Positions 24,838 through 53,261 of a stretch of DNA of 64,000 bases are shown piece by piece. The DNA is from Acanthochromis polyacanthus (lineage: Eukaryota > Chordata > Actinopteri > Pomacentridae). A program made the position numbers and the translations under genes. Positions within the stretch are counted from its first letter, which is position 1; each line of letters starts with the position of its first letter. The stretch lies in the NCBI RefSeq assembly GCF_021347895.1, contig NC_067122.1, forward strand, positions 33,326,215 to 33,390,214, given 5' to 3'. Below the pieces are notes generated by a model. The model was not told the origin of the DNA. It was given only the letters and a program-made list of their open reading frames with translations, and did not search any database.

Positions 24838-25398
24838 GAACATAGAGACTTTTAAACGCAGGCTCAAGACTCACCTTTTTAAACTGGCTTTTATATAATG
24901 CTTTTATTTTATCTTAATGCCTTGATTTATACTGTTTATTCCCTGGTTCTGCTTTTATTTATACATTTATTTTATTATTTTGAATACTTTATTATTTCAC
25001 TATTTTAGTATTTATTTTACTATCTATTTTACCATTCATTTTACTATTTATTTACTATTTTACTATTCTTTATCTTTTAGTAGCTATTTTATTCTTCAAT
25101 TTTTAGTTTTACCTGTTGTTTTTAACACGTCTATTTTCGATTCCAGTGTTTCCTCGGTGGGGAGCCGTCTGCATCTGGGGCTTTGGCAGGGCCTGGGCCT
25201 AATGGTCCTGGAGCCAGCTGGCCTGTTGGGCCTGACGGGGCCTGCTGCTGCTGCCTCGGGTGCGGGCGGCAGGATTTGGGAGGGATGTGGGGTATTGTCT
25301 TTTTATTGTTTTTTATTGTTTGTTTTTAACTTGTTAAGCACTTTGTGTTACTTTTTGTATGAAAAGTGCTATAGAAATAAACTTTGATTGATTGATAT
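24838..25398 (+). pseudogene. L2-like LINE 3' end
   Basis: ACTTTTAAACGCAGGCTCAA near 24850 encodes the FKRRLKTHLF-type end of L2 ORF2. An AT-rich stretch and a GC-rich stretch follow, then AAAAGTGCTATAGAAATAAA and (TTGA)n at about 25384-25396, the typical L2 tail. Confidence 0.7.
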
Positions 25399-25405
25399 AT
25401 ACAGA

Positions 25406-25487
25406 TACACCCCTTGTCAAAAGTTTTAGGACGCTTTCTCATTCAAATGAATGAGAAAGCGTCCTAAAACCTTTGACAGGGGATGTA
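25406..25487. mobile_element. 82-bp near-perfect hairpin, Tc1-type MITE
   Basis: TACACCCCTTGTCAAAAGTT and onward is matched by its inverse complement with a centre at ATTCAAATGAAT and only a few mismatches. Outer bases are TA, as for Tc1/mariner insertions. No coding capacity. Confidence 0.7.
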
Positions 25488-26387
25488 TACAAGACATACT
25501 GGGTAATATTTTTCATATACAATAAGTAATGTACGTCTATTTACAATGTAGTTTTTTAAAACCTGTAAAAATGTTTTAGACAACAGAATAAAGTGAGGAT
25601 TTAAAAAACAATGACCACATTTTTTTCATTAATCAATTTCTCTAGAGTGGAGTAAAGATAGAAAGTTTAAATCAAACTTTGAGCACCCTTTATTTTTAAA
25701 AATAGCACTAATTGTTCTCAGTTTAACTGCACACAGTTCTCAGTTTAACTGCACACAGTCTGACATTTGTGAGGTGGGGTTTTCTTGCCACAGTGCTTTG
25801 TGAATTTAAGCTGTCTGGAAAAGAAAAAGAAAAGAAAAAAAGAAACAGAAATGTATATTCCTAAATACATCGGAATGAACAGCCCCAAAACAAGACCCAC
25901 AGAATAACTTTCTGCTTTGTCCTCAGGGACTCTTACACAGATTTGTTTTGTTGTTCTTTTTTGTAAGAAGACATCATTTTAACACATTTCACACTGTTAC
26001 ATCACTGCATATTAAATCTACTGACTTTAATTATGGCAAATATTTAATTCTATTTAATTGAAATGAAGACAATAAAGGATGCATTGTGTTGCACTGTGTA
26101 TCTTGCCAGCAAGTGGAATCCATTCTCTCTCTTCAGAGAAACTGCATCGAACATTACCATAGAATGTAGGCTGCTGCATTAACTTTTCATAAGAAGACCA
26201 AATAAAGAACCGCTATAAAGTCACACCACTTTATCCACACCATCTGCTGTGTTGAATCTCCAGTGGAAACACTGCAACAGGCATTTTTAATGACCACATT
26301 TTTAAGTCCAGTTACAAAGCATGCAAACAGTGTTCAGCAAGCATTAACCTTTAACTGCAGCCTGGTATGAACAGGACGAGCACATTA
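25488..26387. other. Intergenic, nothing recognised
   Basis: AT-rich, with a short direct duplication (CTCAGTTTAACTGCACACAG, twice at about 25720-25757). No gene or transposon is seen. Confidence 0.45.
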
Positions 26388-26868
26388 AATGTATACCAAT
26401 CAGACACAACATTAAAACCATTTGTCTAATATTGTGTAGGTTCCCTTTGTGCTGCCAAAACAGGTCTGACCAGCTCCTGTTGTATCTGGACATTGGATGG
26501 AAATCATTTGGGTCCTGTGGCATGTTCAATTCAAATCACATAAATGCTTGATTAGACTGAGATCTGTGAGTTTGAAGGCCAGGTTGATGCTTTGGTTTCT
26601 TTGTTGTTTTCCTTGAGCCATGCCTGATCAGTTTTTGCAGTCTGGCAGGGTGTCATTAGGGCACGCTCCTGACATGAGCACAAGTATGCTTGGTCTGCAA
26701 TAAAGATTAGGCGGGTGGTCCATGTCGAATAGTAACAAAGTAGAAAAGTAACATTCACATGAATGTCAGGACCCAAGATTTCCCAGCAGAGTATAGCATT
26801 GTAACAAGATGAGCAGAGTTGTTCACTTCACTTGTCACTGGTCAGTGTTGTGGCGGTTCGGTGTATGT
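26388..26868 (-). mobile_element. Internally deleted Tc1-like element
   Basis: The plus-strand start TATACCAATCAGACACAACA and the CATTAAAACCA that follows form the terminus of a widespread fish Tc1-like family. The other end CACTTGTCACTGGTCAGTG lies about 480 bp away, while a full copy is about 1.3 kb, so most of the transposase is gone. It belongs to the same family as 59208-60497. Confidence 0.7.
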
Positions 26869-29800
26869 TTATTACGCAATGCCAAACATGTATGTGTAAG
26901 TAGTTTAAGACCTTAAAGTGTCACAGGTGAAATAAAAGGAATTTATTTACAACAATATATTCAAAAGACGACAGGAAAAATAACAATGTTTCCAAGAGCT
27001 GAACAGGCTGGGAGCTAAATAACAGATGTGAGCTAATTAGTTCTGAGGTGCAACAACATTCAAAGTCATTAACTTGAACACAGAACAGTTATTAATCAAA
27101 GGTTGACAACAAGGTTCAGAAGGTTAGATTTTGTAACTTACTTACAAGGGTCAGAGTCAATAGTCAAAACTGAGGCCATGGGTTAGCATTACTGGAATGC
27201 TAATGGGGCTAAAACAAGAGCTAACAAGCAAGATACAGGGATTTAGCTTTAGCAAACACCAGGAGAGAACAAACCAGGCAAGGCCTGACTGCAGATTTTG
27301 TTGGATACTCAGAGCAATCATAATCTGGCTCCGAGCCTGGGATTCCAAAGCCAGCAGGGCAAGTCAGAGTAGGCCATGGCTGGAGCAGGATAGAAGGAAT
27401 TGGCTAAAGTAAATCTGAATGTTTCGTCAGGAGAAAGGCAGGTCAGGTGCTACTCAGTCTATGTTTTGACTGAGTACCAGTCAGAACTGGGCTGTTATGG
27501 TAGAATAGGATGTCAGTTGATCAAGCCTTCTGCATAGCTGCCTCTTCTCCTCACGACTCCGTCAAACAGCCACAGACAGAGAGAGAAAGGCAGAGGAGGA
27601 GAAAGAGAGTAAAAACAAGAGAACAGGCTTGCAAACTAGAAAGAGGTCAAGGCAGGAACAACGGGCATGACAAAAAGCATTTTCATTGGCAGAAACATTT
27701 TTTATTGCGCCTGAATTTACTTTGTGAAATCAGACAAACAAAAAGTACTTAACATACTAAGGATCGCATAAAGACACATTTTTATGGTGTCCAATTACAG
27801 TGCCACACTTGAAGCTAATGTTTGGCCCTCTATGACCTAATATGCTGCTGATGGACCGTTTTCAAATGGAACTGTGGAAATACACTTTGCAGAATGATAT
27901 ACACAAATCCACACAAATACAAACCAGCCAAAATAAATGAAGAGCAAAAAAATGTCATTGTGAGCCAATCTGAGCCAGTGACCAAAGAACAGGATATTTT
28001 TGTGAGCATTTTGTGGGCTTTGAGTATAAGGGCCATTTAAGGTCTTTTAAGGGTCCATGAGCCTACCCATGGTAATGAACGACTCTGAGCAGAGATGACT
28101 GGTCTCGTCTTGTATCACAAAAAGGAGGAAACAGACTCAACTTATACTGAGGTTAACTACAGTATCAAGTAAAGGCAGTACCAGTGCAGTGATCACAGTC
28201 TGTTTGCTTTCAGCCAAGCAATCGACCACAGCAGGCCCCAGCTGGACAACACCATTTAGACAAGTCAGTCCTTATCACTGTCTGAATGTTTAGACATGTG
28301 TGACACTAAGCAGCCACCATCCTGGGTGGCTCTGCTCTCTACAACCTCTTTCCCTCCTCCACTCCCTCCCTTGAGGGCGTGATGGCTGGAACCAGTCCAG
28401 ACGGGGGCAAGTTGGGGCAGCAAGAAACGTACAGTGTTGGTGGAGAGAGAGAGGGAGAGAGCAAGTATGTTTTCTTTTAAGTTTGGGGGATGGGGAGGAG
28501 GGGTGGGAATTATCCACAGATAAAGTCGTTGCTGTAGGATGTGTGTGTGGCACCAGACAGAGCAGATAATAGGTGAGGAATGCTCCATTCAATTAAAGTT
28601 TGTCATCTCAAGAAAGTGAATCTTTTCTTTGCAAAGTGATGCATAAACACAAACACAATAATGCATAGAAAATATAAATACATACACCACAGTATGCTGT
28701 GAGTTTGGAGGACAAAGTAGGTCAGTGGAATTATTGTAGACATTTTTATATGTTAATTGTAATTAGTATATTTTTTATTATGGTTACATTATAATACAAA
28801 ATATTTAAACATTTTATTCTAATTGAAAAGAAAAACAAAAGAAAAAATTAACATTTTTAAATATGGAAAACGCAGTAAACACCACCTCACCCTTTTTAAA
28901 ATATATATTTAGATCATCGTGTTTATTCATCATGTGAAAAAAAAATCATTCATTCATATTAATATACATGCATTTCTTGGAATCTTAAAGACACACAATA
29001 TTAACATTTGCTTTGATTATGTTTTAATAAACAGTTACTTTCTACGGTTTGAAAGGGCAAGATCGGTAGGAAAGAGGAAAAGAAGGTATGGAACTAAAAT
29101 GCTTCTAAAGACAAACTGTGTCCAGTGACCATAGATAAGGCCTAACTCTGTGACATCTCTAAATATTATTTGTTGTTTGGAGACTGTTTCAAAATCTGTA
29201 TTTCAGAGAATTCCTTTAATATGGATTGAATTTTTAAATTGTTAATTGTAGTTATTTTTGACATGGTTCAACCAGTTATTACCCAATTAATCACTGTGAT
29301 GACAATAAACAGCCTCCATACAAAAGAATGAACAAAACTTCATTTATTTTTCTGGGAAAATACAAGCTCCTTACAAGATGTCAACGACAGTTTCAGAGTT
29401 CAGGTTCTAATGATACAGTTGCAGATGGTTTTTAAATACCTGCTCTTTTTAAGGGCTAGGGTGAGAGGTTTAGGTTAAAAAAATGCATTCCTACCCCGTA
29501 GTCTACAGTTCTGGAATTAAACCATACCTATCTGTGTCAATATGAGTCATTATGAGAAAGTTTCATCTTTTTTCTTGGGGGTGTGACCAGCTGTAAGCAA
29601 CCAATGTGTCAACATGATGGCTGATTCCAGACCAGGACAGCTGCAGCAAACTTGTCTCTTTTCCCACTATGTCCTCATTCTTCCTTTCAGGTTTTTAAAC
29701 CTGTCAAAACATTTTCAATACAACAAACCAGAAGAGATGTATCTCAAATCTGAAACACAGTTTCTGAATCTTTCTTGTTAGTTAGGCTAAGGACCATTTT

Positions 29801-29959
29801 AAGCTGAAAAAAATGTTAGAAGGAGGTGCACAGCAAACTAGCAATGTCATATGCAGAGCAGAGCAGATTCAAATGTTAAATAGCCTTGATTTCTTGATAG
29901 CTCGAAGTGTTAAAAATGTAAGTTCATTTTTCTTAGTAGTTATGTTTGTATGTTTTATT
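26869..29959. other. Intergenic, mostly unassigned
   Basis: Part of 26870-27670, which ends GGGCATGACA, may be a decayed repeat, but I could not classify it. The rest shows no gene. Minus-strand frames near 28265-28592 overlap without a domain. Confidence 0.4.
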
Positions 29960-30212
29960 TTGTTTTGTTCGCTTGCCATGGGCTGCACACACTTACAATA
30001 TTTTGCAGCAAACACTGCAGCTTGGTGTGAATGTATCTGTGGGTGAAGCTAAATCTATGACAGCAGACTACACTGCTTCTGAATAGAACTGTTTTTAATT
30101 GTGCTCATTTCTTTGTTGTCTCACTGACTGTTGCTTTTTTATTCTGTTGACTGGACTCGTGAATTATTGTAAATTATTCCTCGAGATTTAAGCAAAGATT
30201 GAATGAAAGAAA
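29960..30212 (+). pseudogene. LINE 3' tail, same family as 21345-22500
   Basis: TACAATATTTTGCAGCAAAC and CAGCAGACTACACTGCTTCT match the 21820-21910 part of the other copy, and the tail ending TTTAAGCAAAGATTGAATGA matches 22366-22500. Here the two halves are contiguous. Confidence 0.65.
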
Positions 30213-33200
30213 AACATTTCAAGTTTTGCCTTCCTCACTCTTGTAAAGCTAACATGCTGTGTACATTCACTGCAACAACGCTGTTTGTCACTTGAAGTCA
30301 GAGTAGTTCTGTTTAGTTCCTGTTTGGAGCGGTCTGCTTTCAAACTGGTGCTGTTCTCAACTCTCATCTTCTAATAGAGCCATACACAAAGCAGATTCAA
30401 CTAAGATCTTCAATTTCACCTATGTCCATGTCAAGCATGCACCTCTTTATATCAGTGTAAGGGCAACACCTTACTATTACGCCTGAATACCCACTCAAGT
30501 AACTGAGCAACAGAAGCAGTTAAAAAATCTGACCAACTTGCTTCACCTGTATTTCTAACTTTAATTCGTGTCAAAGGCAAGTTAGGATCAATATCCAGCC
30601 AAATTCCTACATACTGCATGTAAGCTTTGGGCACAGTTAGATATTCTAAACGAGACAGCAGGATAAGATTCCAACTACTGTAGAACAATGACACGAACAT
30701 TCATCAGTGGGTTTAATCTGAGACATGGGTGTGTATGAATGTTCATGTTCACAGTGGTCATTATTAGAGGTTTGTTTGGAGGACAGTACATTTTTCAAAG
30801 ACGTGACCGTCAAATCCCCAAACGTTTTTTGACTGGAAAGCATTTAAAATGTGCAAAAATGTTCAAAATAAATGGAAAAAAGAAAGATAATGAAGGTGGA
30901 GCATGCTTGTCATTTTTGCCCCACCAGGGGAAATCTGTTTCAGTCTGCTTTAATTTGAGGCTCATCTGTCTTGCAATTTGACTGACATACTCTCTGTCCA
31001 CGTACAGTGGAGAGGTTTGAAACTGAACACCTCCTCAGACACCCCCGCCCCCCCAACCCGCCCCCCACCGTCCCACCTCTCACTGCTTCCAGTCCTGTGA
31101 TGGGGCGAAGCTGCTCTGTCCAGCGTCACTGCCAACATGTAACAGAAGTGATAACAACACAGGTGACAACATGGCAAGAAGGAGAGAGGTCAGTATGTCA
31201 GGAAGGGTCTGGGAGCATATCTCATGTGTGAAAGATTGGAAGCTTCAATTTTATTAATTTTGCTTTTTGTAGGTTTTGGAGTGCAGTGTCAGGCTATCCA
31301 AGCATGTTTTGAAAACAAAACCTGTATGACGAAGCCACGGATTGAAAACAAACCAGAAGAATAATCATTTGAAGCCAGTGGGAGAGTAGAGCAGTGATGC
31401 ATCGTTTTCTGGTGCTGCTGAGTGCAAAGGTCTGTCTCAGGAAGTCATGGCAGAGCTGTAATAGGCTAAACCGATAGCAATGCCTGGCAGAGGACGAAGC
31501 AAGGAAAAAAGAACACAAATTTGTTCTCTAATTTTCCTGACCTGACTCTTATTCTGAGATTTCTAAAAAGTAAAAGTTCATCAGTCATTCATCCACATCT
31601 GAAGAGTCCGTTTAGGAAGACTGTGTCCCCGGCCTGTGGCTTTATGTCCACCCGCACTGTTCAGCAGGGAATTCAAGCATTGATTCACCGTGATGACTCT
31701 GTCTTTCCTATTTTTTGTCTGTCGGCATCTGCAAAAGAGGAGAGCTCTGACACCAAAAAGTTCAGCCCCCGCTTATAATCCGCTTTGCCTTTGTGAAGTG
31801 ACTTTGAAACCCACTATCACAATTACCCTCATCCCCTGACCAACTCACTGGAAATAGAAAGAGAGAAGACACTCTTTATTTCACCGTCCGCCTCTCATTG
31901 AGTCCTCCCATTTGTTTAGGGAATTGTAAGTCTCTTTTTTTGTTCTTAATTTATCTTTCATTATACTCTAATGGTTTTTCTCATTTGGAGCCTGGTGTGC
32001 ACAGACGCACATGAAAATTCAAACTTTTTGGTTTCTGACAGAGATTAGCGTTGAGTGGAGGTCAGACGTAATAGCTTCCATTTAACAAGAAAATAGATAT
32101 GATTATACTGCACTTGCTCTCTGTTCAACTTTTGTCCTCAATCTAAACGGTGCTGCTCTGATAGCTCTGCCCTCATTATGTTTCAACAAAAGGGCCGGGT
32201 CCACACTTCACACTGCTGCTTCTCCTTATTTGTCGTCCTATATTTAACTTCAGAATGGGATTCTGAGCTAAAAAAAAACCCAAAACAATAACAGAGAACT
32301 GAAAAATTTCATCTGTGGTATTTATCCGTTCTCTCGGGTTCCTTGTCATATTTATAGTTTGCACTAAGACTTGAGCCTTTTGTCTGTGTTGGATGAACAA
32401 ATCAATCAATATTCCATGTGTACCAGGAAATGAAGCAGGCCCACGGATGACTTAGTGTGTTCATCTGAACTCCACCTCGTTACTGGTTCATCACATCGGT
32501 AAATACCATAATCTATGTAGGATTACAGCTGCAATATCTTCTTCAGAAAGATAAAAACACACAACAAGATCACCAAATCTGCATAGCTGTTGTAAAATGG
32601 GATGAGTGGATTAAAGAAAGTGTGTCATCGTGACAGTGAAGGATGATAAAGCATTTGGGTTTTTGCTGGTAATACAACTTAGTGACCATATTGAGGTCAT
32701 GTTTCCTTTTATAATATAAAATAACCACAAGTGTTCATTTTATGCTGGAAAGCTTTAATAATGTACATCAACCACTATGAAAGAGAATGAAGTGTTTTAC
32801 TCTCCACTCTTTCATGACTCTTAAACGTGTTGTTTGATTAGGAGGCTTTACATAAAACATCAGTTTGTAAAAAGTTTACAAGACTAAAAAATCCCCCTAT
32901 AGACAAGCCTGTGTACTAAACGTCTGCTGTGGTGTGGGAGACAGTGCAGGGCACCGCGTCATCCTGCTCCAAAACTGATTTTCCATGTGCATCATCTTCC
33001 TCTTAGCTACCAAACTGTATGCAATGCTACACTGACTCACTTGTTATTGACAGCTATTAAGGGTAAACATTGTTGGATTGTTGTGAGACATGAATGTCAT
33101 GACAGCTCAGAGACATGAATGAAAAAATACGACCTCATGTGCAATTTATGTGTTTGGAAAATATCTGTTTAACACTAGGAGGTAGCTTCTCATTACAATT

Positions 33201-34149
33201 TTAGAAACTAAACATTCACCTAAATCTCTGTTAAAGCTTATGCACCACTGGACAGTAATTTTAGAAGACAAAATGAAAACGTGTGATTTTGGGTAAATAA
33301 TAAATACCTGAAAATTGTGAAATAATAATTTAGCTCACCTTTAAAAGCCTCTGTATTAAATTGGGCTTACATGTCATCATGCGTTTATATTTTTTCTGAT
33401 AGTACTTACTTATTGTAACATTTTTCTTGAATATGTCAGAATAGCTCCTCCACCAACACCACTTTTGTAATTTATATACATGTAAATATAAACTTTGCAC
33501 AGAAAGTCCTGGTTATAACGGTCAGATAAGTCTAAATGCAAACCAGCATGAAATGAAAACACGCATAAATGACCTCATAATTGTACAGTAACAGAATGTA
33601 CTTACCTTCCACCACTTCCCTATATTTTTGTGTATATTGCCTTCTGTGTGCACAGCATATCACATCTTCATCTTTGGCCAGGAGATGCACTGCAGATCCT
33701 AAAGTAGAGACATACATGCTGGGCCCAAGGCTGTCTGTGTTTCACTTCATCTGTACTAATTTGAATGAGCAGTTATATTTGGATTTAGACACCGGGTGCT
33801 TCTACGAGCCGGTGCTGGACCTGCCTTAGCTGATACTCTATTCTTACCGTTTGACATATTTGCCGATAAATGAACAAAAACCATGACTTTTATTTCTGCT
33901 TATAAATGCATTCAAATAAAAGCAGGCGAGACCATCCTTTTCACCATTTTTTTCATTTTATTGTCGGCATATTGGTGTGTTTGTGTCTGTAATGTGTGAG
34001 AAAGAAATGTGTTTATACGGGATTCCAACTCCACTGTGTACAACACTCTTCGCATTAGATCACGTTTTTGTTCTATTTCTTTATAAATGTCCCCTTAAAG
34101 TTTTGGTTACAATAACACAGAATTATTATGGACTTCAATCTAAATTATT
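30213..34149. other. Transposon-poor DNA downstream of pcdh10
   Basis: I recognise no gene, transposon or long microsatellite here. Small frames (up to about 85 codons) lack domains. It may include distal 3' UTR or regulatory DNA of pcdh10. Confidence 0.45.
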
Positions 34150-35363
34150 ACCTCCTTTTTATTTATAGACATGATCTGTATCAATATCCAAAAGTGGAAA
34201 AAAAAAATTAGATGAAATAATGTCAAACAATGAGAACTTGAGTTTACATTTGCTAAGGCTGTTCTGTCTCTCTTTACGTCTCCCGCTGGGAAAAACAACA
34301 GTGGAACCTCTGTATCAGAATGTGTAACCCAGCAAACAAATAGCACGCCTTCAGAACAAGTAGATATAGATAGATTTATATATAGAGTTTTATATTCAGC
34401 TTGAAACTTTTTAAAAGAGTACAGTAAACACTTCTCACACATGGTAGAAACTACTTTACGCCTCAGAATTAGAAAAGTGTAGGCCAAACACTGTCCAAGC
34501 CCACAATGTGGTGAACAAACCAAACAGAAAGCAACAACAACAAAAGATAAGAGAACAAAACAAAAATGAAAACAACTTAGAATGAAAAATATAGATATAA
34601 AATATAACAAACAAAAAATATCCTGCCCACAATATTTTCTTACAAAGATTGAAGTAGATTGGAATAGAGACACCTGACCACACGAACAGAATAGAAAAAT
34701 CTAAAACAGTGGTATTGCATTTTGAAATGCACAAAGATTCTCCTGTACAATTTGGCGTCTACCTTTGTGAGTACAAACGCCTAAAGGGCTCAGTGGCGGT
34801 TTCTCTGGGTGGCTCATTTGAGTTTGACTTTCGTCATTCATTTGTAGTCCTCATCTTGTTTTATCTCCCTCAAAGATGTATGCATCAGTGCTGTAAACAG
34901 GCACACACAGACTGGAAAAGGAGAGAGACGTCAGTGTCCAGTTTTATCTCTCCACCATCCCCATTCTTCCTCCTCTATGAGCTTCTCAGTCCTGCTGAGA
35001 CAATGGGGTTTTCCCTGTAAGGCTTTCCATTTACCTGCCAGCCTGCATCCATCCCACCCCACCTTACCCCTCCATGTCCAACTGGCTCCTAATCCCGAGA
35101 GTAGGTTGTCTCCAAAAACTGGGCAGTGCTCCAAGCAGTTCCAGAAAGAGAGAATGCTGAGTTCCCTAAGGGGGCTGCTCTTCATTTTGTGTGTATTTAT
35201 GTGTGATTTATTATTTTTTTATTTTTGTCGGGTGAGGAGGGATGAGGGCAGGGGAGGACAAAATGGGTTGAAACCTTGATGGTTTTCTTTATTTTACAGC
35301 CTTGGTTGTCTGGGAGTGATTGTGCAAAGTCACGCAGTCTCCGGTATGTCCATACGAAAGGAG
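34150..35363 (-). other. Probable pcdh10 3' UTR with AATAAA candidates
   Basis: Below the stop codon, minus-strand AATAAA hexamers occur at about 35288-35293, 35207-35212 and near 34160. Any could end the transcript; mammalian PCDH10 has a long 3' UTR. A 177-codon minus-strand frame at 34140-34673 is AT-rich and hydrophobic from base composition and is not supported as a gene. Confidence 0.35.
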
Positions 35364-51127
<15,764 letters not shown>

Positions 51128-52000
51128 CGCCGGAAACACAAGTGCACTTGGGTAAAAATATCATAAACCTTATTATCCTCTGTTAATGGACAAAATGTCA
51201 ATTTCCATCACCCATTTCAGTTGACAGGCAAAAATCTCCAAAATGCGCAAAAGTCACCAAAAATGCCTAAGGCGTCTGGACAAATGTGTCCCATCAAAAC
51301 AAAGACATTTTGATTTTTTAAACGGAATATTAATGATAGCGAGGCTTTTTTTCTTCCAGCTGCTTGTCTTGCTCCTCAGATGTGTCCCGGAGAAGCTACA
51401 GCGCACATTCCAGTGAAGCGCAGCACAGGAGGGATGAAAGCAGTGCGGGAAAGAGTTGGAAAAAGAAATTACAATCCATTTACGGAAGACATGAGAAACG
51501 TTTTCTCTTCAGCCATGGTGTCTAAAAAAGAAAATAAATGCTAGACTTGTCCTCTTTGTGTTTCTGGCTGTCTATTCTTGGCACCTTGCTCCCTCACTGC
51601 GGTCTCCTCTACTCCACTCTCTACTGGTGCTGTTCACTCAACTATTTGCTTTTTTCCTCCGCGTAGCACCTCCTCTCTCTGCCCCCACGGCTGTAAATCA
51701 CGCTGAAAGCTCTCTCGTCATTGGTTACACGGGGTGTCCGTCAACGTCAGCTCGGCTCTGGTCTCCCTCACTGCTTTTCTGCATCTCTCTACCTCCCGTT
51801 GAGATAGGACCGTCTCCGTTTAAAAATACCAAACGCAAACGAAAAGAGGGAAAGAGAACTAATAAGCCCTTAACTGCGAAATTTAGATCCTTCGCCCCAC
51901 CTGTCCGTTATAAAGCGCATTACCAATGAAGCTCTACGTGATTAGACAGCATGTAGGACTTGTTGACTTGTTGGCCTGGGTGAACCTATAAAGACATGCT
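51128..52000 (-). promoter_or_regulatory. Probable pcdh10 5' UTR and promoter region
   Basis: The DNA immediately upstream of the pcdh10 ATG has no repeat I recognise and no competing coding sequence, so it should hold the 5' UTR and core promoter. The transcription start cannot be placed from sequence: there is no convincing minus-strand TATA box at a definite distance. Extent is approximate. Confidence 0.4.
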
Positions 52001-52900
52001 GGCCCGCCGGGATAATGCATGCAGAGAATCATTCACCATTCATGTGCTGCTCTCCAGGCTGTGAGTTATAATTACACCCAACAGTAGTAACGTTTTTATC
52101 TCTCCTCAAGCCACAGAGCAGCAGGACCAAGAGGTAGATCTGCGGACCACATACGACCCCTAGTGGTGCAAATGCAAGCAGGAGTCTGACTGGTCTGTGC
52201 ATAGAGTCCAATCAGTGGAAGTTTGCAGTCAAGACTTCGATGTAAACCTGGGGGATGGTTGTATGCAGTAAGTCAGAGCGATCCGTCTGCAATGACAGAA
52301 CAACAAGTAAGAAGTAAGGAGACACTACACACAGTCATGTGTTTTTTAAAACAAGCCTTGTGGCATGGCGTATTTCTGTATTATTTGACACTTTCTTTCC
52401 TCAATTTGCAAAAAAAAAAAAGAAAAAAGAAGAAGGTTTCAAAAAGGCTTAATCAGTTCTTTTGAAGTCAACTCATTTCTTTTGTCTGTGACAGTTTCTG
52501 GTGCTGGTTTAAACTGTGCTCATAACAGAGCTTTGTCATCACAAATAATGAAGATAATGTTAATAGTGATATTAACAGATAAAATCCTCTCGGTGGCAGC
52601 TAAAACTTTTAGATATGAGTAATGATGAAATTATATTAATAATTGTCTTACGACCTGTCAAACAAATTTGACAAATAATCTGACAGATGATGAAAGAAAG
52701 AAATCATTTATGCCGAAGCACTTGACCAAACCTCATGAGCAGTTTAAACAGAGACATTTTCATTGGCAAGCTAAAAGGTCTTTGTGAAGATCTTTTATTA
52801 TGTTAAATGCACAAAGTAAGTCAGACTGCTTTGACACTTTAACACCACAGGCTTCGGAAAATTTAAGCCCTAAACAATAACAATTGTATAAGGCAAACGT
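52001..52900. other. Intergenic upstream of pcdh10, nothing recognised
   Basis: No transposon or coding sequence is recognised. A short A-rich tract occurs near 52410-52430. Confidence 0.45.
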
Positions 52901-53261
52901 CATCCATCCATCCTCTATACACCGCTTTATCCTCATTAGGGTCATGGGGGGTGCTGGAGTCTATCCCAGCTGACTCGGGCGAAGGCAGGGGACACCCTGG
53001 ACAGGTCACCAGTCTGTCACAGGGCTACATATACAGACAAACAATCACACTCACACCTACGGACAATTTAGAGTAACCAATTAACCTCAGCATATTTTTG
53101 GACTGTGGGAGGAAGCCGGAGTACCCGGAGAAAACCCACACATGCACAGGGAGAACATGCAAACTCCATGCAGAAAGATCCCAGGCCCAGGCCAGGATTT
53201 GAACCAGGGATCTTCTTGCTGCAAGGCGAACATGCTAACCACTACGACACTGAGCAGCCCC
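52901..53261 (-). mobile_element. SINE-like teleost repeat, inverted copy of 19440-19786
   Basis: On the minus strand it starts GGGGCTGCTCAGTGTCGTAG and contains the tRNA-like block, CTCCCTGTGCATGTGTGGGT and a (GGAT)n tail. It is the same family as the plus-strand copy at 19.4 kb. Confidence 0.8.

Noticed and set aside
34140..34673. 177-codon hydrophobic minus-strand frame
   Set aside because: Phe/Ile/Leu/Ser-rich from AT-rich DNA in the probable 3' UTR; no family pattern or sensible topology.
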